A stretch of 64,000 nt of DNA from NCBI RefSeq assembly GCF_003952425.1, contig NZ_CP034449.1, positions 372,001 to 436,000 on the forward strand, written 5' to 3'. The notes beneath the pieces were generated by a model. The model saw nothing but the letters and a program-made list of their open reading frames with translations. It was not told the DNA's origin and searched no databases. Every line of letters begins with the position of its first letter. The stretch's first letter is position 1. A program made the position numbers and the translations under genes. This stretch comes from Mesorhizobium sp. M2A.F.Ca.ET.046.03.2.1. GTDB taxonomy: Bacteria; Pseudomonadota; Alphaproteobacteria; Rhizobiales; Rhizobiaceae. This document shows, one piece after another, positions 21,777-30,446 of this stretch.

Positions 21777-23165
21777 TCATTGAAGGCTCCGCAATCTCAC
21801 TACCGCCCTCAAGCCGCCCATGCCCGACCGTTCCAGCGCCAGCGAGCCTCCATACTCGTTGACGAGGTCGGCGACAATGGCAAGGCCAAGCCCCGTTCCC
21901 GGCTTCGTCTCGTCCAGTCTCTTGCCACGCTTCAACACCTCTCGCGCGCTGTCTTCGGGAATGCCCGGACCGTCATCCTCTATAACGATTTCAAACAGGT
22001 TGCCGCTTCCCGAAATAGTGGCGATCGTCACGGCAACAGCGCTCTTTGCCCATTTCATCGCATTGTCGAGCAGATTGCCGAGCAGTTCCTCGAGATCCTC
22101 GCGCTCGCCGGCAAAGACAATCTCGGCCGGCGGCAGGGACAGCGTCAGCCGCGTTTGCGGATTGAGCTTGCGCAGAACGCGCACCATGCGCTCGACCAGC
22201 GGCGAAACTGGCGTGCGGAAGACGACGCTGTCGCGCTGGGCGGCGACGCGGGCGCGCTGCAGGTAATGATCGACCTGCTTCTGCATGGAAGCCGCCTGGT
22301 CGGCGATCAGCTGGCCCTTGGCGCCGCCGAGCGCGCGGCCCTCATTGATCAGCACGGCTAGAGGCGTCTTCAGCGAATGGGCGAGGTTGCCGACCTGGGT
22401 GCGCGAGCGCTCGACGATGCGCCGGTTGTTCTCGATCAGCGCATTGGTCTCGTTGGCCAGCGGCTCGATCTCGGCCGGGAAGCTGCCGTCGAGGCGCTGG
22501 GCCGTGCCTTCGCGCACCATGGCGAGCGCATTGCGGACCCGGCGCAAGGGCTGGAGGCCCAAGAGGATGGCGATGGCATTGATGGCGATCATGCCGACCC
22601 CGAACAGCGACAGATAGGTGAGCAGGCGGCGCTGGAAGCTGGCGATCTCCTGCTCGAGCTCGCTATGATTGCCCATGACGCGGAAGCGGGCGGCGCGGTT
22701 CTTGGCGTCCAGCACGAACTCGCTCTCGAACACTTCGAGCTGCTCGCCCTTGATGCCTTCCATCGAGTAGCTGCGCTGGAAGTTCGCGTTGAACGGGACC
22801 TCCGCGACGCTCGGCGACAGGAGCGAGGTCGTCATCGAGGAAGAATGGATTTCGCCATGCACGCCCTCGGAGGCAGGCTCCACCGACCAGTACCAGCCGG
22901 AATTCGGCTCGGAAAAGCGCAGATCGCCAAGGTCGGGCGCTCCGGTCAGCGCGCCGTTGTCGGAAATGCCGACCGAGCCGATCAGGTTGAACAGATGAGC
23001 CGAGAGCAGGCTGTCGAAGCCGCGCTCGCTGGCCTGGCGGTAAAGCGTGGTGATGAGGGTGAAGATGACGACCAGCGTCAGGATCGCCCAGATGGTCGAG
23101 AAAGCGATGACGCGGAAGGTCAGCGAGCGCGGCCAGAGCCGCAGCCTTGAAATCCACCTTCCCAT
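21777..23165 (-). CDS. feuQ: FeuQ-like (PhoQ-type) sensor histidine kinase
   Basis: Inner-membrane sensor of 462 residues. Transmembrane segments at about 17-40 and 190-212 bound a periplasmic domain of about 145 residues. HAMP follows, then a HisKA of the PhoQ type in which the phospho-acceptor is in NLAHSLKTPLAVL rather than the usual HELRTP. HATPase_c motifs NLLDNAMKW, EDDGPGIP and TGLGLAI are intact. In Sinorhizobium FeuQ acts with FeuP to control cyclic-glucan export and osmoadaptation; orthology here is inferred from motif type and from the preceding feuP-like gene. The start at 23165 lies 22 bp after feuP. Confidence 0.85.
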   Translation of the reverse strand: MGRWISRLRLWPRSLTFRVIAFSTIWAILTLVVIFTLITTLYRQASERGFDSLLSAHLFNLIGSVGISDNGALTGAPDLGDLRFSEPNSGWYWSVEPASEGVHGEIHSSSMTTSLLSPSVAEVPFNANFQRSYSMEGIKGEQLEVFESEFVLDAKNRAARFRVMGNHSELEQEIASFQRRLLTYLSLFGVGMIAINAIAILLGLQPLRRVRNALAMVREGTAQRLDGSFPAEIEPLANETNALIENNRRIVERSRTQVGNLAHSLKTPLAVLINEGRALGGAKGQLIADQAASMQKQVDHYLQRARVAAQRDSVVFRTPVSPLVERMVRVLRKLNPQTRLTLSLPPAEIVFAGEREDLEELLGNLLDNAMKWAKSAVAVTIATISGSGNLFEIVIEDDGPGIPEDSAREVLKRGKRLDETKPGTGLGLAIVADLVNEYGGSLALERSGMGGLRAVVRLRSLQ

Positions 23166-23187
23166 CGCTGGCTTCAGCGGTTCCGCG

Positions 23188-23853
23188 TCACGCCTCCGGC
23201 TCTCGCATGCGATAGCCCATGCCACGCACGGTTTCGATCATGTCGATGCCCATCTTCTTGCGAAGCCTGCCGACAAACACCTCGATGGTGTTGGAATCGC
23301 GGTCGAAATCCTGGTCGTAGAGATGCTCGACCAGCTCGGTACGCGACACCACCTCGCCCATATGATGCATCAGATAGGCGAGCAGCCGGAACTCGTGCGA
23401 GGTGAGCTTCAGCGGCATGCCATTGACGTCGGCCTTGGACGCCTTGGTGTCGAGGCGCAGCGGGCCGCAGGTGAGCTCCGAAGATGCATGGCCGGCCGCA
23501 CGGCGGATCAGGGCCCGCACTCGGGCGAGCACCTCCTCGATATGGAAGGGCTTTGTGACATAATCGTCGGCGCCGGCGTCGATGCCGGCAACCTTGTCGC
23601 TCCAGCGGTCGCGGGCGGTGAGGATCAGCACCGGCATCTTGCGGCCGCCGCGGCGCCAACGCTCGACGACGCTGATGCCATCCATCTGCGGCAGGCCGAT
23701 GTCGAGGACCACGGCATCGTAAGGCTCGGTCTCGCCGAGGAAATGCCCCTCCTCGCCGTCATAGGCCCGGTCGACGACATAGCCGGCATCGACCAGCGCC
23801 TCGGCCAGTTGCCGGTTGAGATCCTTGTCATCCTCGACGACGAGCACGCGCAT
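23188..23853 (-). CDS. feuP: FeuP-like response regulator
   Basis: OmpR-family regulator of 221 residues: receiver with E7-D8-D9, phospho-acceptor D51 and the conserved Lys in DYVTKPFHIEE, followed by a winged-helix domain (LTSHEFRLLAYLMHHMG, then TIEVFVGRLRKK and RGMGYRMREP). It belongs to the PhoP-like subgroup, as does FeuP. The ATG at 23853 opens the receiver; a much longer in-frame extension overlaps the small secreted gene upstream and is rejected. Probably an operon with the upstream small gene and feuQ. Confidence 0.87.
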   Translation of the reverse strand: MRVLVVEDDKDLNRQLAEALVDAGYVVDRAYDGEEGHFLGETEPYDAVVLDIGLPQMDGISVVERWRRGGRKMPVLILTARDRWSDKVAGIDAGADDYVTKPFHIEEVLARVRALIRRAAGHASSELTCGPLRLDTKASKADVNGMPLKLTSHEFRLLAYLMHHMGEVVSRTELVEHLYDQDFDRDSNTIEVFVGRLRKKMGIDMIETVRGMGYRMREPEA

Positions 23854-23917
23854 GGGTTGAAGCCTGTTGCTGGATAGACGTATAGGCCGATTCCGCCGGC
23901 CTGGGAAACGAGAGGGG

Positions 23918-24214
23918 TCAGCCCATCGGGACGACGATTTCCGAGCGGCGCGGCCGCTGTCCGTCCTTACCGGGGACGAGCACGACGATGACGCAGACCT
24001 GCTGGCCGCCCCGCGTCGCCTGCGACGCCTTGGCGAGCGTGCCTCCGTTCTGCGCGGCGACCTGCTGGCCGATGGCGTAGCAATCGCTGGCGGCGAGCAC
24101 CACCGGCTGATCGGCCGACGGCTCGATGGCCGGCAGGGCGATCGCCTGCGACGCAAGCCCGGCCGCGGCAAGCGCCAGCACTGCTTTGCGAAGATGTGAG
24201 CCAAGGTTTTTCAT
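23918..24214 (-). CDS. Small secreted protein, FeuN candidate
   Basis: A 98-residue protein with a clear signal peptide (basic start, hydrophobic AVLALAAAGLASQAIA, cleavage near ALP). The mature part is about 70 residues with two cysteines (ASDCYAIG and QQVCVIVV) that may form a disulfide in the periplasm. It precedes feuP by 64 bp in the same direction. In S. meliloti the periplasmic protein FeuN restrains FeuQ and is encoded beside feuPQ; this gene is the positional candidate. Sequence identity to FeuN was not checked. The ATG at 24214 is used; a GTG lies two codons upstream. Confidence 0.65.
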   Translation of the reverse strand: MKNLGSHLRKAVLALAAAGLASQAIALPAIEPSADQPVVLAASDCYAIGQQVAAQNGGTLAKASQATRGGQQVCVIVVLVPGKDGQRPRRSEIVVPMG

Positions 24215-24421
24215 GATCACGGTTCTAACGCATATGGGCTGAACGTGAAATGAACGGTGAACGATCGAAAATCATGCCCGCCATTCCCCCGCGCCTGGCG
24301 GTGCCAAGGCTCCCTCAAGCCCGGCTTCGAATTCATAGCCGGAAAAGCACTTGATCCGCTACGCTTTTTGGCCTGCCTTCACCGCGCACTGCGCTAGCTA
24401 GTGTAGAAACGCCGGACGGCC

Positions 24422-24820
24422 ATGGAGGATGCGATGACGCGCGAGGATATTGCCGGTCTCTATCGGGGCTACATCGCCTGCCTGAACGAGCAGGATTGGG
24501 ACAATCTCGGCCGCTTCGTCGGCGAGGAGGTCCAGTATAATGGCGATACGATCGGGCTTTCGGGTTACCGCCGCATGCTGGAAGGCGATTTCGAGGCCAT
24601 TCCCGACCTGCGCTTCAATATCGAGCTTCTGATCTCGGAGCCGCCGCGCGTGGCGGCGCGCCTGCATTTCGACTGCCGGCCCAAGGGCGTGCTGTTCGGC
24701 CTGCCTGTCCACGGCAAGCGCGTCTCCTTCGCCGAGAACGTCTTTTACGAGTTCCATGACGGGCGGATTCGCGAAGTCTGGTCGGTCATCGACAAGGCCG
24801 CCATCCAGGCGCAGCTGTAG
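24422..24820 (+). CDS. SnoaL-like / ester-cyclase family protein
   Basis: A 132-residue protein of the NTF2 fold. The pattern YIACLNEQDWDNLGRFVGEEV ... EGDFEAIPDLRFNIELLI ... VHGKRVSFAENVFYEFHDGRIREVWSVID is that of SnoaL-like polyketide cyclases and related small enzymes or binding proteins. No substrate can be assigned. It stands alone. An alternative ATG (MTRED) lies four codons downstream and has a GGAGG just before it, so it may be the real start. Confidence 0.8.
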   Translation: MEDAMTREDIAGLYRGYIACLNEQDWDNLGRFVGEEVQYNGDTIGLSGYRRMLEGDFEAIPDLRFNIELLISEPPRVAARLHFDCRPKGVLFGLPVHGKRVSFAENVFYEFHDGRIREVWSVIDKAAIQAQL

Positions 24821-24932
24821 GCCAAGGCGCTTCGCGTGAAACCGATTCAAACGCCGCGCTTAAACCGTTGTTTTGATGAATATTTCGGAGCCGCCAGCTC
24901 TACTGCTGGGCGACATGTATCGGCGCAGCCTC

Positions 24933-25340
24933 TCAGGCGGCTTCCTGCGTCAGCGCGCGGAAGCGCAGCAATCCATGATGGACGGCCAGATCCTCGTCAT
25001 AGCGGGCCTCGGCGAATTCCAGCGACAGGCGCGTCTGGCCGCGCGAACCGATCGAAAATGCCGCGCCGTCGAGCCGCGCCCTGATGCTGTCCATGATGAG
25101 GCGTGTCTCGGCCTCGCCCTGGGCTTTCGACCAGATATGCAAGGTGACCAACTGGTCGCTGTCGTTGTCGGCGCCGGTCTCGAGGTCGAAGGCGCTGGTG
25201 CGGCCGTAAGTCACGTTCGGAAAGGCGGCCTTGTCGCTCGCCTGCTCGAGCAGGCCGGCGCCGCCAAGCAGCGCCGACAGCGACGCATCGGTCTTCAGCC
25301 TCAGGAACAAGGCCTGCATCAAATCGCCAGGCGCCGTCAT
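24933..25340 (-). CDS. DUF3168 protein, phage/GTA tail component
   Basis: A 135-residue protein of the DUF3168 family, known from gene transfer agents and siphophages as a tail-completion or head-tail joining protein. Recognisable features are LMQALFLRLKTDASLSALLG at the N-terminus, FPNVTYGRTSAFDLETG and the strand HIWSKAQGEAETRLIMDSI. No capsid, portal, terminase or other tail gene is found within the window, so it is an orphan here. It is small, intact, and has the local base composition. Confidence 0.75.
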   Translation of the reverse strand: MTAPGDLMQALFLRLKTDASLSALLGGAGLLEQASDKAAFPNVTYGRTSAFDLETGADNDSDQLVTLHIWSKAQGEAETRLIMDSIRARLDGAAFSIGSRGQTRLSLEFAEARYDEDLAVHHGLLRFRALTQEAA

Positions 25341-25477
25341 TTACCATCCATCGCCAATACATATCTCCTCACGCTGCCCGGCAACGTAGCCGCGCTCGCG
25401 ATCCGATGCCAGATCGCGAATCGTTTTGACTATAGCGTGAAGGGCGAAGGTCTCGAATTTATTACGTTTTCGTCAAA

Positions 25478-27031
25478 TCACGAGACCGGCGCGGCGCCAC
25501 CCTCCTCGGTGCGCCTGGCAACGAACTCGTCGAGCACGCCAGCGGTGGCGGCAGCGGAGGCCGGCGGCTGGAAGTCGGAAAGAATGCGCTTCCAGATGCC
25601 GGTGGCGCGCTCGGTCGCGGTCTTGCCGCCGGATTGCGTCCAGTTGCCGAAATTCGACCAGTCGGCCACCAGCGGCTCGTAGAAGGCGGTGCGGTAGCGC
25701 GTCATGGTGTGGGTCGCCGAGAAGAAGTGGCCGCCGGGCTGCACTTCGGCGATGGCTTCGAAGCCGATGGCATCCTCGTCGCCCGGCGTCGTGGCGCAAA
25801 GCTCGGCGACGGTCTGCAGCGCCTCGACGTCGGTGATCAGCTTTTCCAGGGATACGCTGAGGCCACCTTCCAGCCAGCCGGCGGCGTGGATGCAGACGGT
25901 GGCGCCAGCCAGCACCGAGCCCCACAGCGCGAACTGCGTCTCGTGTGCCGCCTGCACGTCGGAAATATTGGCGGCGCTGCCGCCGCCGGAGCGCCACGGC
26001 AACCCAGTGTAGCGGGCGAGCTGTCCCGCCCCAAGCGTCGCCTTGATATGTTCCGGCGTGCCGAAGGCCGGCGCGCCGGACTTCATGTCGACATTGGAGG
26101 AGAAGGAGCCATAGACCACCGGCGCGCCGGGGCGCACGATTTGGGCAAGCGTCAACCCAGCCAGCGCCTCGGCATGCTGCAAGGTCAGCGCGCCGGCAAC
26201 CGTGATCGGCGCCATCGCGCCCGCCAGGCAGAAGGGCGTGATGATCAGGACCTGGCCGGCCCTGGCGAAGTCGATGATGCCTTGCGCCATCGGGATATCC
26301 AGCTGACGCGGCGAGTTGGTGTTGATGACGGTGTAGCAATGGGCGCCGGCGCGGAACTGGTCCTCGGAGAGGCCGCGCGCCAGGCGGATCATCTCGAACC
26401 CGTCCTCGACCTGCGGCGTGCCGCGCGCAAAGATGAAGGGGAACTTGTCCGACAGCGTTAGTTGCGCCCGGTTGACGGCATAGTGGCGGAAGCGGTTGTC
26501 GATGTCCTGCGGCTCGACGCAGGGCCCAAGCATGTGCAGCACGTCGAAATGCTGGATCAGCTTGATGAATTCCTCGAAGGCGGCGAGCGTGCCCGGCCGG
26601 CGGCCGCGCTCGAGATCGGTGACGTTGGGCGCGCCAGAGCCGGCCAGGAAAGCCATCGAGCCGAGCTCAAGCGTCAGGTCGCGCGAGCGGTCGCCGCCAA
26701 GTGCCGGAATGGAGCGCGGCGCCGAGGCAAGTGCTGCCTCGACCATGTCGCGGCCGATCCTGACCATCTGGCTGTCTTCGTCGACCAAGGCGCCGGCCTT
26801 GGCGTAGATGGCGCGGGCCTCGGGCAGCAGCACCTTGATGCCGAGTTCTTCCAGCACGCGCAGCGCGGCAGCGTGGATGGCGGCGACCTGGTCTTCGGAA
26901 AAGATCGGCTGCGGCAGGAACGGGTTCTTCAGGGACCGGTAGTTCGGACGGCGGCTGGATTCGCTGCCCGCCTCGCCGGTGCGTCCCCGCCGGCGCTCGC
27001 GTCTGAGATCACGTGCGGCCTCATCGATCAT
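25478..27031 (-). CDS. MttB-family methylamine/betaine methyltransferase (non-pyrrolysine)
   Basis: A 517-residue member of the trimethylamine methyltransferase (MttB) superfamily, which forms a TIM barrel and moves a methyl group from a quaternary or tertiary amine to a corrinoid protein. The frame is uninterrupted, so no pyrrolysine codon is present; such members often act on glycine betaine or related compounds. Typical segments are EELGIKVLLPEARAIYAKAG, FARGTPQVEDGFEMIRLARG and YGSFSSNVDMKSGAPAFGTP. It is 12 bp downstream of the dimethylglycine-dehydrogenase-like gene. No corrinoid protein gene is adjacent. Confidence 0.88.
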   Translation of the reverse strand: MIDEAARDLRRERRRGRTGEAGSESSRRPNYRSLKNPFLPQPIFSEDQVAAIHAAALRVLEELGIKVLLPEARAIYAKAGALVDEDSQMVRIGRDMVEAALASAPRSIPALGGDRSRDLTLELGSMAFLAGSGAPNVTDLERGRRPGTLAAFEEFIKLIQHFDVLHMLGPCVEPQDIDNRFRHYAVNRAQLTLSDKFPFIFARGTPQVEDGFEMIRLARGLSEDQFRAGAHCYTVINTNSPRQLDIPMAQGIIDFARAGQVLIITPFCLAGAMAPITVAGALTLQHAEALAGLTLAQIVRPGAPVVYGSFSSNVDMKSGAPAFGTPEHIKATLGAGQLARYTGLPWRSGGGSAANISDVQAAHETQFALWGSVLAGATVCIHAAGWLEGGLSVSLEKLITDVEALQTVAELCATTPGDEDAIGFEAIAEVQPGGHFFSATHTMTRYRTAFYEPLVADWSNFGNWTQSGGKTATERATGIWKRILSDFQPPASAAATAGVLDEFVARRTEEGGAAPVS

Positions 27032-27043
27032 GGCGGTTCCTCC

Positions 27044-29455
27044 TCATTGCCGCATCGCCTTGCCTTCAGGGTCGTAGGGCGAGGCGGCAATGACACGCGC
27101 CGGCCGTTCGACCCCGACAATGTGTATGGAAAGTTCTGTCCCCTCCCCGGCGAAACCGTCATCGAGCAACGCCAGGGCGACGCTCTTGCCGAGGGTATAG
27201 CCGTAGCCGCCGGAGGTGACGAAGCCGACGCGCCGGCTCTTGGACCAGACCGGCTCGAAGCCGCTGGCATCGGCGTGGACAGCGTCGACCTCCAGCGTCA
27301 CGATGCGTCGCGAGGCACCGGCGTCGCGCTCTTTCAGCGCCGCGTCGCGGCCGATGAACTCGGCCTTGTCGAAAGCGATGAAGCGGTCGAGCCCGGTCTG
27401 ACCGGGCGTGTAGCCTTGCGTGAACTCGCGCGACCAGATGCCGAAACTCTTTTCCAGCCTGAGCGAATTCAGCGCGTAATAGCCGATCTCGGCAAGGCCG
27501 AGGTCTTGGCCGGCGGCAAGCAGTGTTTCGCGCAGCGTCGCATGCAGGGTGGCCGGGCAGTTGATCTCGAAGCCGAGTTCGCCGGCGATGGACAGCCTGG
27601 CAACGCGCGCTCGCATCATGCCGATATCGAACTCGCCGCAAGCCATGAACGGCAGGGTTTTGGCGGAGATGTCCTGATGCGTGGTGCGTTCGAGGATCTT
27701 TCGTGCATTCGGTCCAGTGACGAGGAAGCCGGATGTGGCATCGGAAATGTCGGTGACGGAAACGCCTTCGGCGATGTGCGCCTCGAACCAGCGCATATGA
27801 AATTCGCGCAAATAGTAGGAGCCCATGATCCAGTATTCGCCGCCGCCCCAGTTGAGCACGGTGAGGTCGCCCTTCAGCCGGCCATTGGGCCCAAGCATCG
27901 GCGCAAGCTTGGCGCGGCCAGGCTTCGGCAGCCGGCAAGCGAGCAGCCGGTCGAGCCACGCCTCGGCGCCCGGGCCTGACACGGCATAGCGCGAGAAGGC
28001 TGTGGTATCGACGAGGCCGGCGGCGCGGCGCACCTGCAGCACCTCGTCGCCGACGATTTCGAAGGCGTTGGAGCGCTTCAGCGTCGTCTCCTCGCGGAAC
28101 CCCATCGGCGCGAAATAGGCCGGGATCTCCAGGCCCCAGGACGCCGTCCACTCGGCGCCGGCGGCGCTCATGCCATCATAGGCGCCGGGGCGCTTCAGCG
28201 GCCGGCCCGCCGGCAGGCGCTCATTGGGGAAGGTCATGACGAAGCGGCGGGCATAGAACTGGCCCGTCGTGCGCCTGAGATACTCGCGGTTGGCGGCGAA
28301 GGCGCCGTAGCGAGCGCTGTCCATGCCGAAGATGTCGGCTTCCGGCTCACCGTAAATCATCCACTCGGCCAGCGACTTGCCAACACCGCCGCCCTGGCTG
28401 AAGCCGGCCATGACGCCGCAGGCGACCCAGTAATTCTTCAGCCCCCTGACCGGGCCGACCAGCGGGTTGCCGTCCGGCGTGAAGGTGAAGGCGCCGTTGA
28501 CCCATTTGCGGATACCGGCCGTGGCCAGGCAGGGAAAGCGCTCATAGGCCTTGGCAAGCTCGGGGCTGATGCGATCGATATCCTCGGGGATCAGCTCGAT
28601 GCCGTAATCCCAGGGCGCGCCGTCCATGTTCCAGTGTTTCGGGTTCTGCTCATAGACGCCGAGCAGCACGCCCTTCCGCTCCTGGCGCAGATAGGAGAAG
28701 CCATCGAGATCGACGGCAAGGCCAAGCTCCTTGTCTAGCGCCGCGACTTCCGGAATGTCCTCGGTGACAAAATAATGATGCTCCATCGGCGTCACCGGCA
28801 GGTCGACGCCGGCCATCAGCCCGACCTGCTTGGCCCAGAGACCGCCGGCGTTGACGACATGCTCGGCGACGATCGTGCCCTTCTCGGTGACGATGTCCCA
28901 GCCGCCGTCGGCGCGCTGTTTCAGCTCGACGACGCGGTTGCGCAGGATGACGTCGGCGCCGCGCTTCCTGGCGGCGCCCGCATAGGCATGCGTGGTGCCA
29001 TAAGGGTCGAGATGGCCCTCGTTGGAATCATAGAGGCCACCCAGCACGCCGCTGACATCGACAATCGGGCAGATCTCCTTGATTTCCTCCGGCGTCACCA
29101 GCCGCGCCGTCTCGATGCCGACCGACTGGAACACCGCCCAGGCCGATTTCAGCCATTCCCAGCGCTGCGGGTCGCTCGCCATGTTGACGCCGCCGGTCAT
29201 GTGCAGCCCGGCATTCTGGCCGGACTCGGCCTCGATCTCGCGATAGAGCTTGATCGTGTAGTCCTGCAGCGCGGCGACATTGGGATCGGCGTTGAGCGCG
29301 TGGAAGCCGGCCGCCGCATGCCAGGTCGAGCCCGCCGTCAGCTCGGCGCGCTCGATCAGCGCCACGTCGCTCCAGCCAAAGCGCGTCAAGTGATAGAGCA
29401 CCGAGGCGCCGACCACGCCTCCGCCGATGACCACCGCCCGGTAATGCGACTTCAC
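27044..29455 (-). CDS. Dimethylglycine/sarcosine dehydrogenase-like flavoprotein
   Basis: An 803-residue FAD enzyme that oxidatively N-demethylates a methylated glycine or related amine and hands the methyl carbon to tetrahydrofolate. The N-terminal DAO domain has the FAD fingerprint IGGGVVGASVLYHLT and the covalent-FAD histidine context GSTWHAAAG (H46), as in dimethylglycine dehydrogenase. From about residue 430 the protein has GcvT/aminomethyltransferase-like folate domains (VDTTAFSRYAVSGPGAEAWL, ELGFEINCP, FIGRDAAL). It forms an operon with the MttB-like gene and is divergent from a TetR regulator. Together they point to catabolism of betaine-type osmolytes. Confidence 0.92.
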   Translation of the reverse strand: MKSHYRAVVIGGGVVGASVLYHLTRFGWSDVALIERAELTAGSTWHAAAGFHALNADPNVAALQDYTIKLYREIEAESGQNAGLHMTGGVNMASDPQRWEWLKSAWAVFQSVGIETARLVTPEEIKEICPIVDVSGVLGGLYDSNEGHLDPYGTTHAYAGAARKRGADVILRNRVVELKQRADGGWDIVTEKGTIVAEHVVNAGGLWAKQVGLMAGVDLPVTPMEHHYFVTEDIPEVAALDKELGLAVDLDGFSYLRQERKGVLLGVYEQNPKHWNMDGAPWDYGIELIPEDIDRISPELAKAYERFPCLATAGIRKWVNGAFTFTPDGNPLVGPVRGLKNYWVACGVMAGFSQGGGVGKSLAEWMIYGEPEADIFGMDSARYGAFAANREYLRRTTGQFYARRFVMTFPNERLPAGRPLKRPGAYDGMSAAGAEWTASWGLEIPAYFAPMGFREETTLKRSNAFEIVGDEVLQVRRAAGLVDTTAFSRYAVSGPGAEAWLDRLLACRLPKPGRAKLAPMLGPNGRLKGDLTVLNWGGGEYWIMGSYYLREFHMRWFEAHIAEGVSVTDISDATSGFLVTGPNARKILERTTHQDISAKTLPFMACGEFDIGMMRARVARLSIAGELGFEINCPATLHATLRETLLAAGQDLGLAEIGYYALNSLRLEKSFGIWSREFTQGYTPGQTGLDRFIAFDKAEFIGRDAALKERDAGASRRIVTLEVDAVHADASGFEPVWSKSRRVGFVTSGGYGYTLGKSVALALLDDGFAGEGTELSIHIVGVERPARVIAASPYDPEGKAMRQ

Positions 29456-29506
29456 GAGCCTCTCCCCTCTCGTTGGAGGCTCTCAAGATATACGCCCCGT
29501 ACACAT

Positions 29507-29518
29507 GTGTCTAGACAC
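29507..29518. promoter_or_regulatory. Candidate TetR operator, perfect 12-bp palindrome
   Basis: GTGTCTAGACAC is a perfect palindrome in the 112-bp space between the divergent flavoprotein and TetR genes. It overlaps a second palindrome, ACACATGTGT at 29501-29510. Position and symmetry fit an operator controlling both directions. Confidence 0.55.
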
Positions 29519-29567
29519 TTCTGTCCAGAGCTTGCGCGCTGCTCCGCGCCATGCCACTTGTTGGCTC

Positions 29568-30206
29568 ATGACCATGACCGCTCCCCAGGACGAGCCGGCG
29601 CCCGGCAACATCAAGGTAACCCGCGCGGATTGGATCAACCTCGCGCTGCAGACGCTGATTTCCGACGGTGTCGAGAGCGTGCGCGTGCTGACGCTGGGAC
29701 AGAAGCTCGGCGTCTCGCGCTCGAGCTTCTACTGGTATTTCGAAAGCCGGCAGGACCTGCTCGACCAGCTGCTCGAGCATTGGCACGAGACCAACACCAC
29801 GGCGATCGTCGAGCGGGCGCGCCGGCCGGCCGACACCATCATCATGGGTGTGATGAACGTCTTCGAATGCTGGGCCGACGAGCGCCTGTTCGATCCCAGG
29901 CTCGATTTCGCCGTTCGCGAATGGGCAAGGCGCTCGGACGACGTGCGGCGCATGATCGACAAGGCCGACGAGGAGCGACTGCTGGCCATACGCGACATGT
30001 ACCGCCGGCACGGCTACGAGAGCGAGGACGCCTTCATCCGCGCCCGCGTCCTCTACTACATGCAGATCGGCTATTACGTGCTCGACCTCAAGGAACCTGT
30101 CGAGGCGCGCGTCAGCCATCTCGCCGCCTATCTGCGCTCCTTCACCGGACTGGAGCCGAGCGAGGCGGATGTGACGCATTTCATGCGCTTCATCGCGGCG
30201 CGGTGA
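29568..30206 (+). CDS. TetR-family regulator of the betaine/dimethylglycine operon
   Basis: A 212-residue TetR regulator. The helix-turn-helix is residues about 35-65 (VRVLTLGQKLGVSRSSFYWYFESRQDLLDQLL), with the characteristic YWYF motif. The C-terminal helical domain is the ligand and dimer part. It is divergent from the flavoprotein-MttB operon with a palindromic site between them, so local control is the likely role. The ATG at 29568 is preferred over an upstream start that would cover the palindromes; a second ATG lies two codons later. Confidence 0.88.
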   Translation: MTMTAPQDEPAPGNIKVTRADWINLALQTLISDGVESVRVLTLGQKLGVSRSSFYWYFESRQDLLDQLLEHWHETNTTAIVERARRPADTIIMGVMNVFECWADERLFDPRLDFAVREWARRSDDVRRMIDKADEERLLAIRDMYRRHGYESEDAFIRARVLYYMQIGYYVLDLKEPVEARVSHLAAYLRSFTGLEPSEADVTHFMRFIAAR

Positions 30207-30225
30207 TATCGCTCTCAGTATTTGT

Positions 30226-30295
30226 TTTACGCAATTCCGGACGGAAAACCGCTGCTCACTTTTCTAGGAAGTGCTCACTTTTCCTGGAATGGCTC
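30226..30295. repeat. GCAATTCC palindromic repeat with internal duplication
   Basis: Reads GCAATTCCGGACGGAAAACC at one end and TTTCCTGGAATGGC at the other, the two arms of the repeat family also found at 47693 and 49490. Inside, the stretch GTGCTCACTTTTC-like is present twice, so this copy has grown by a small duplication. It lies downstream of the TetR gene and upstream of the penicillin-binding protein. Confidence 0.65.
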
Positions 30296-30446
30296 GGGGC
30301 ACAATCAACCATGGCGTTCAACAAAGCCTGGGTGTGGCTTCGCTGCCCTTGTGAGTGGTGCTAAAATGGTCGATTAGTTTGGCAGGGAGGGCGCCCCGGA
30401 ACTGCCACGGCTGTTTCGGGCGGAAGTGCCGGGGTGGAATTCTGGA

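Noticed and set aside
25478..27031. Pyrrolysine-containing MttB
   Set aside because: The frame has no internal amber codon, so this is a non-pyrrolysine member.
30207..30446. tRNA or small RNA gene between TetR and the penicillin-binding protein
   Set aside because: No cloverleaf or CCA end; the sequence is explained by a palindromic repeat and a promoter region.
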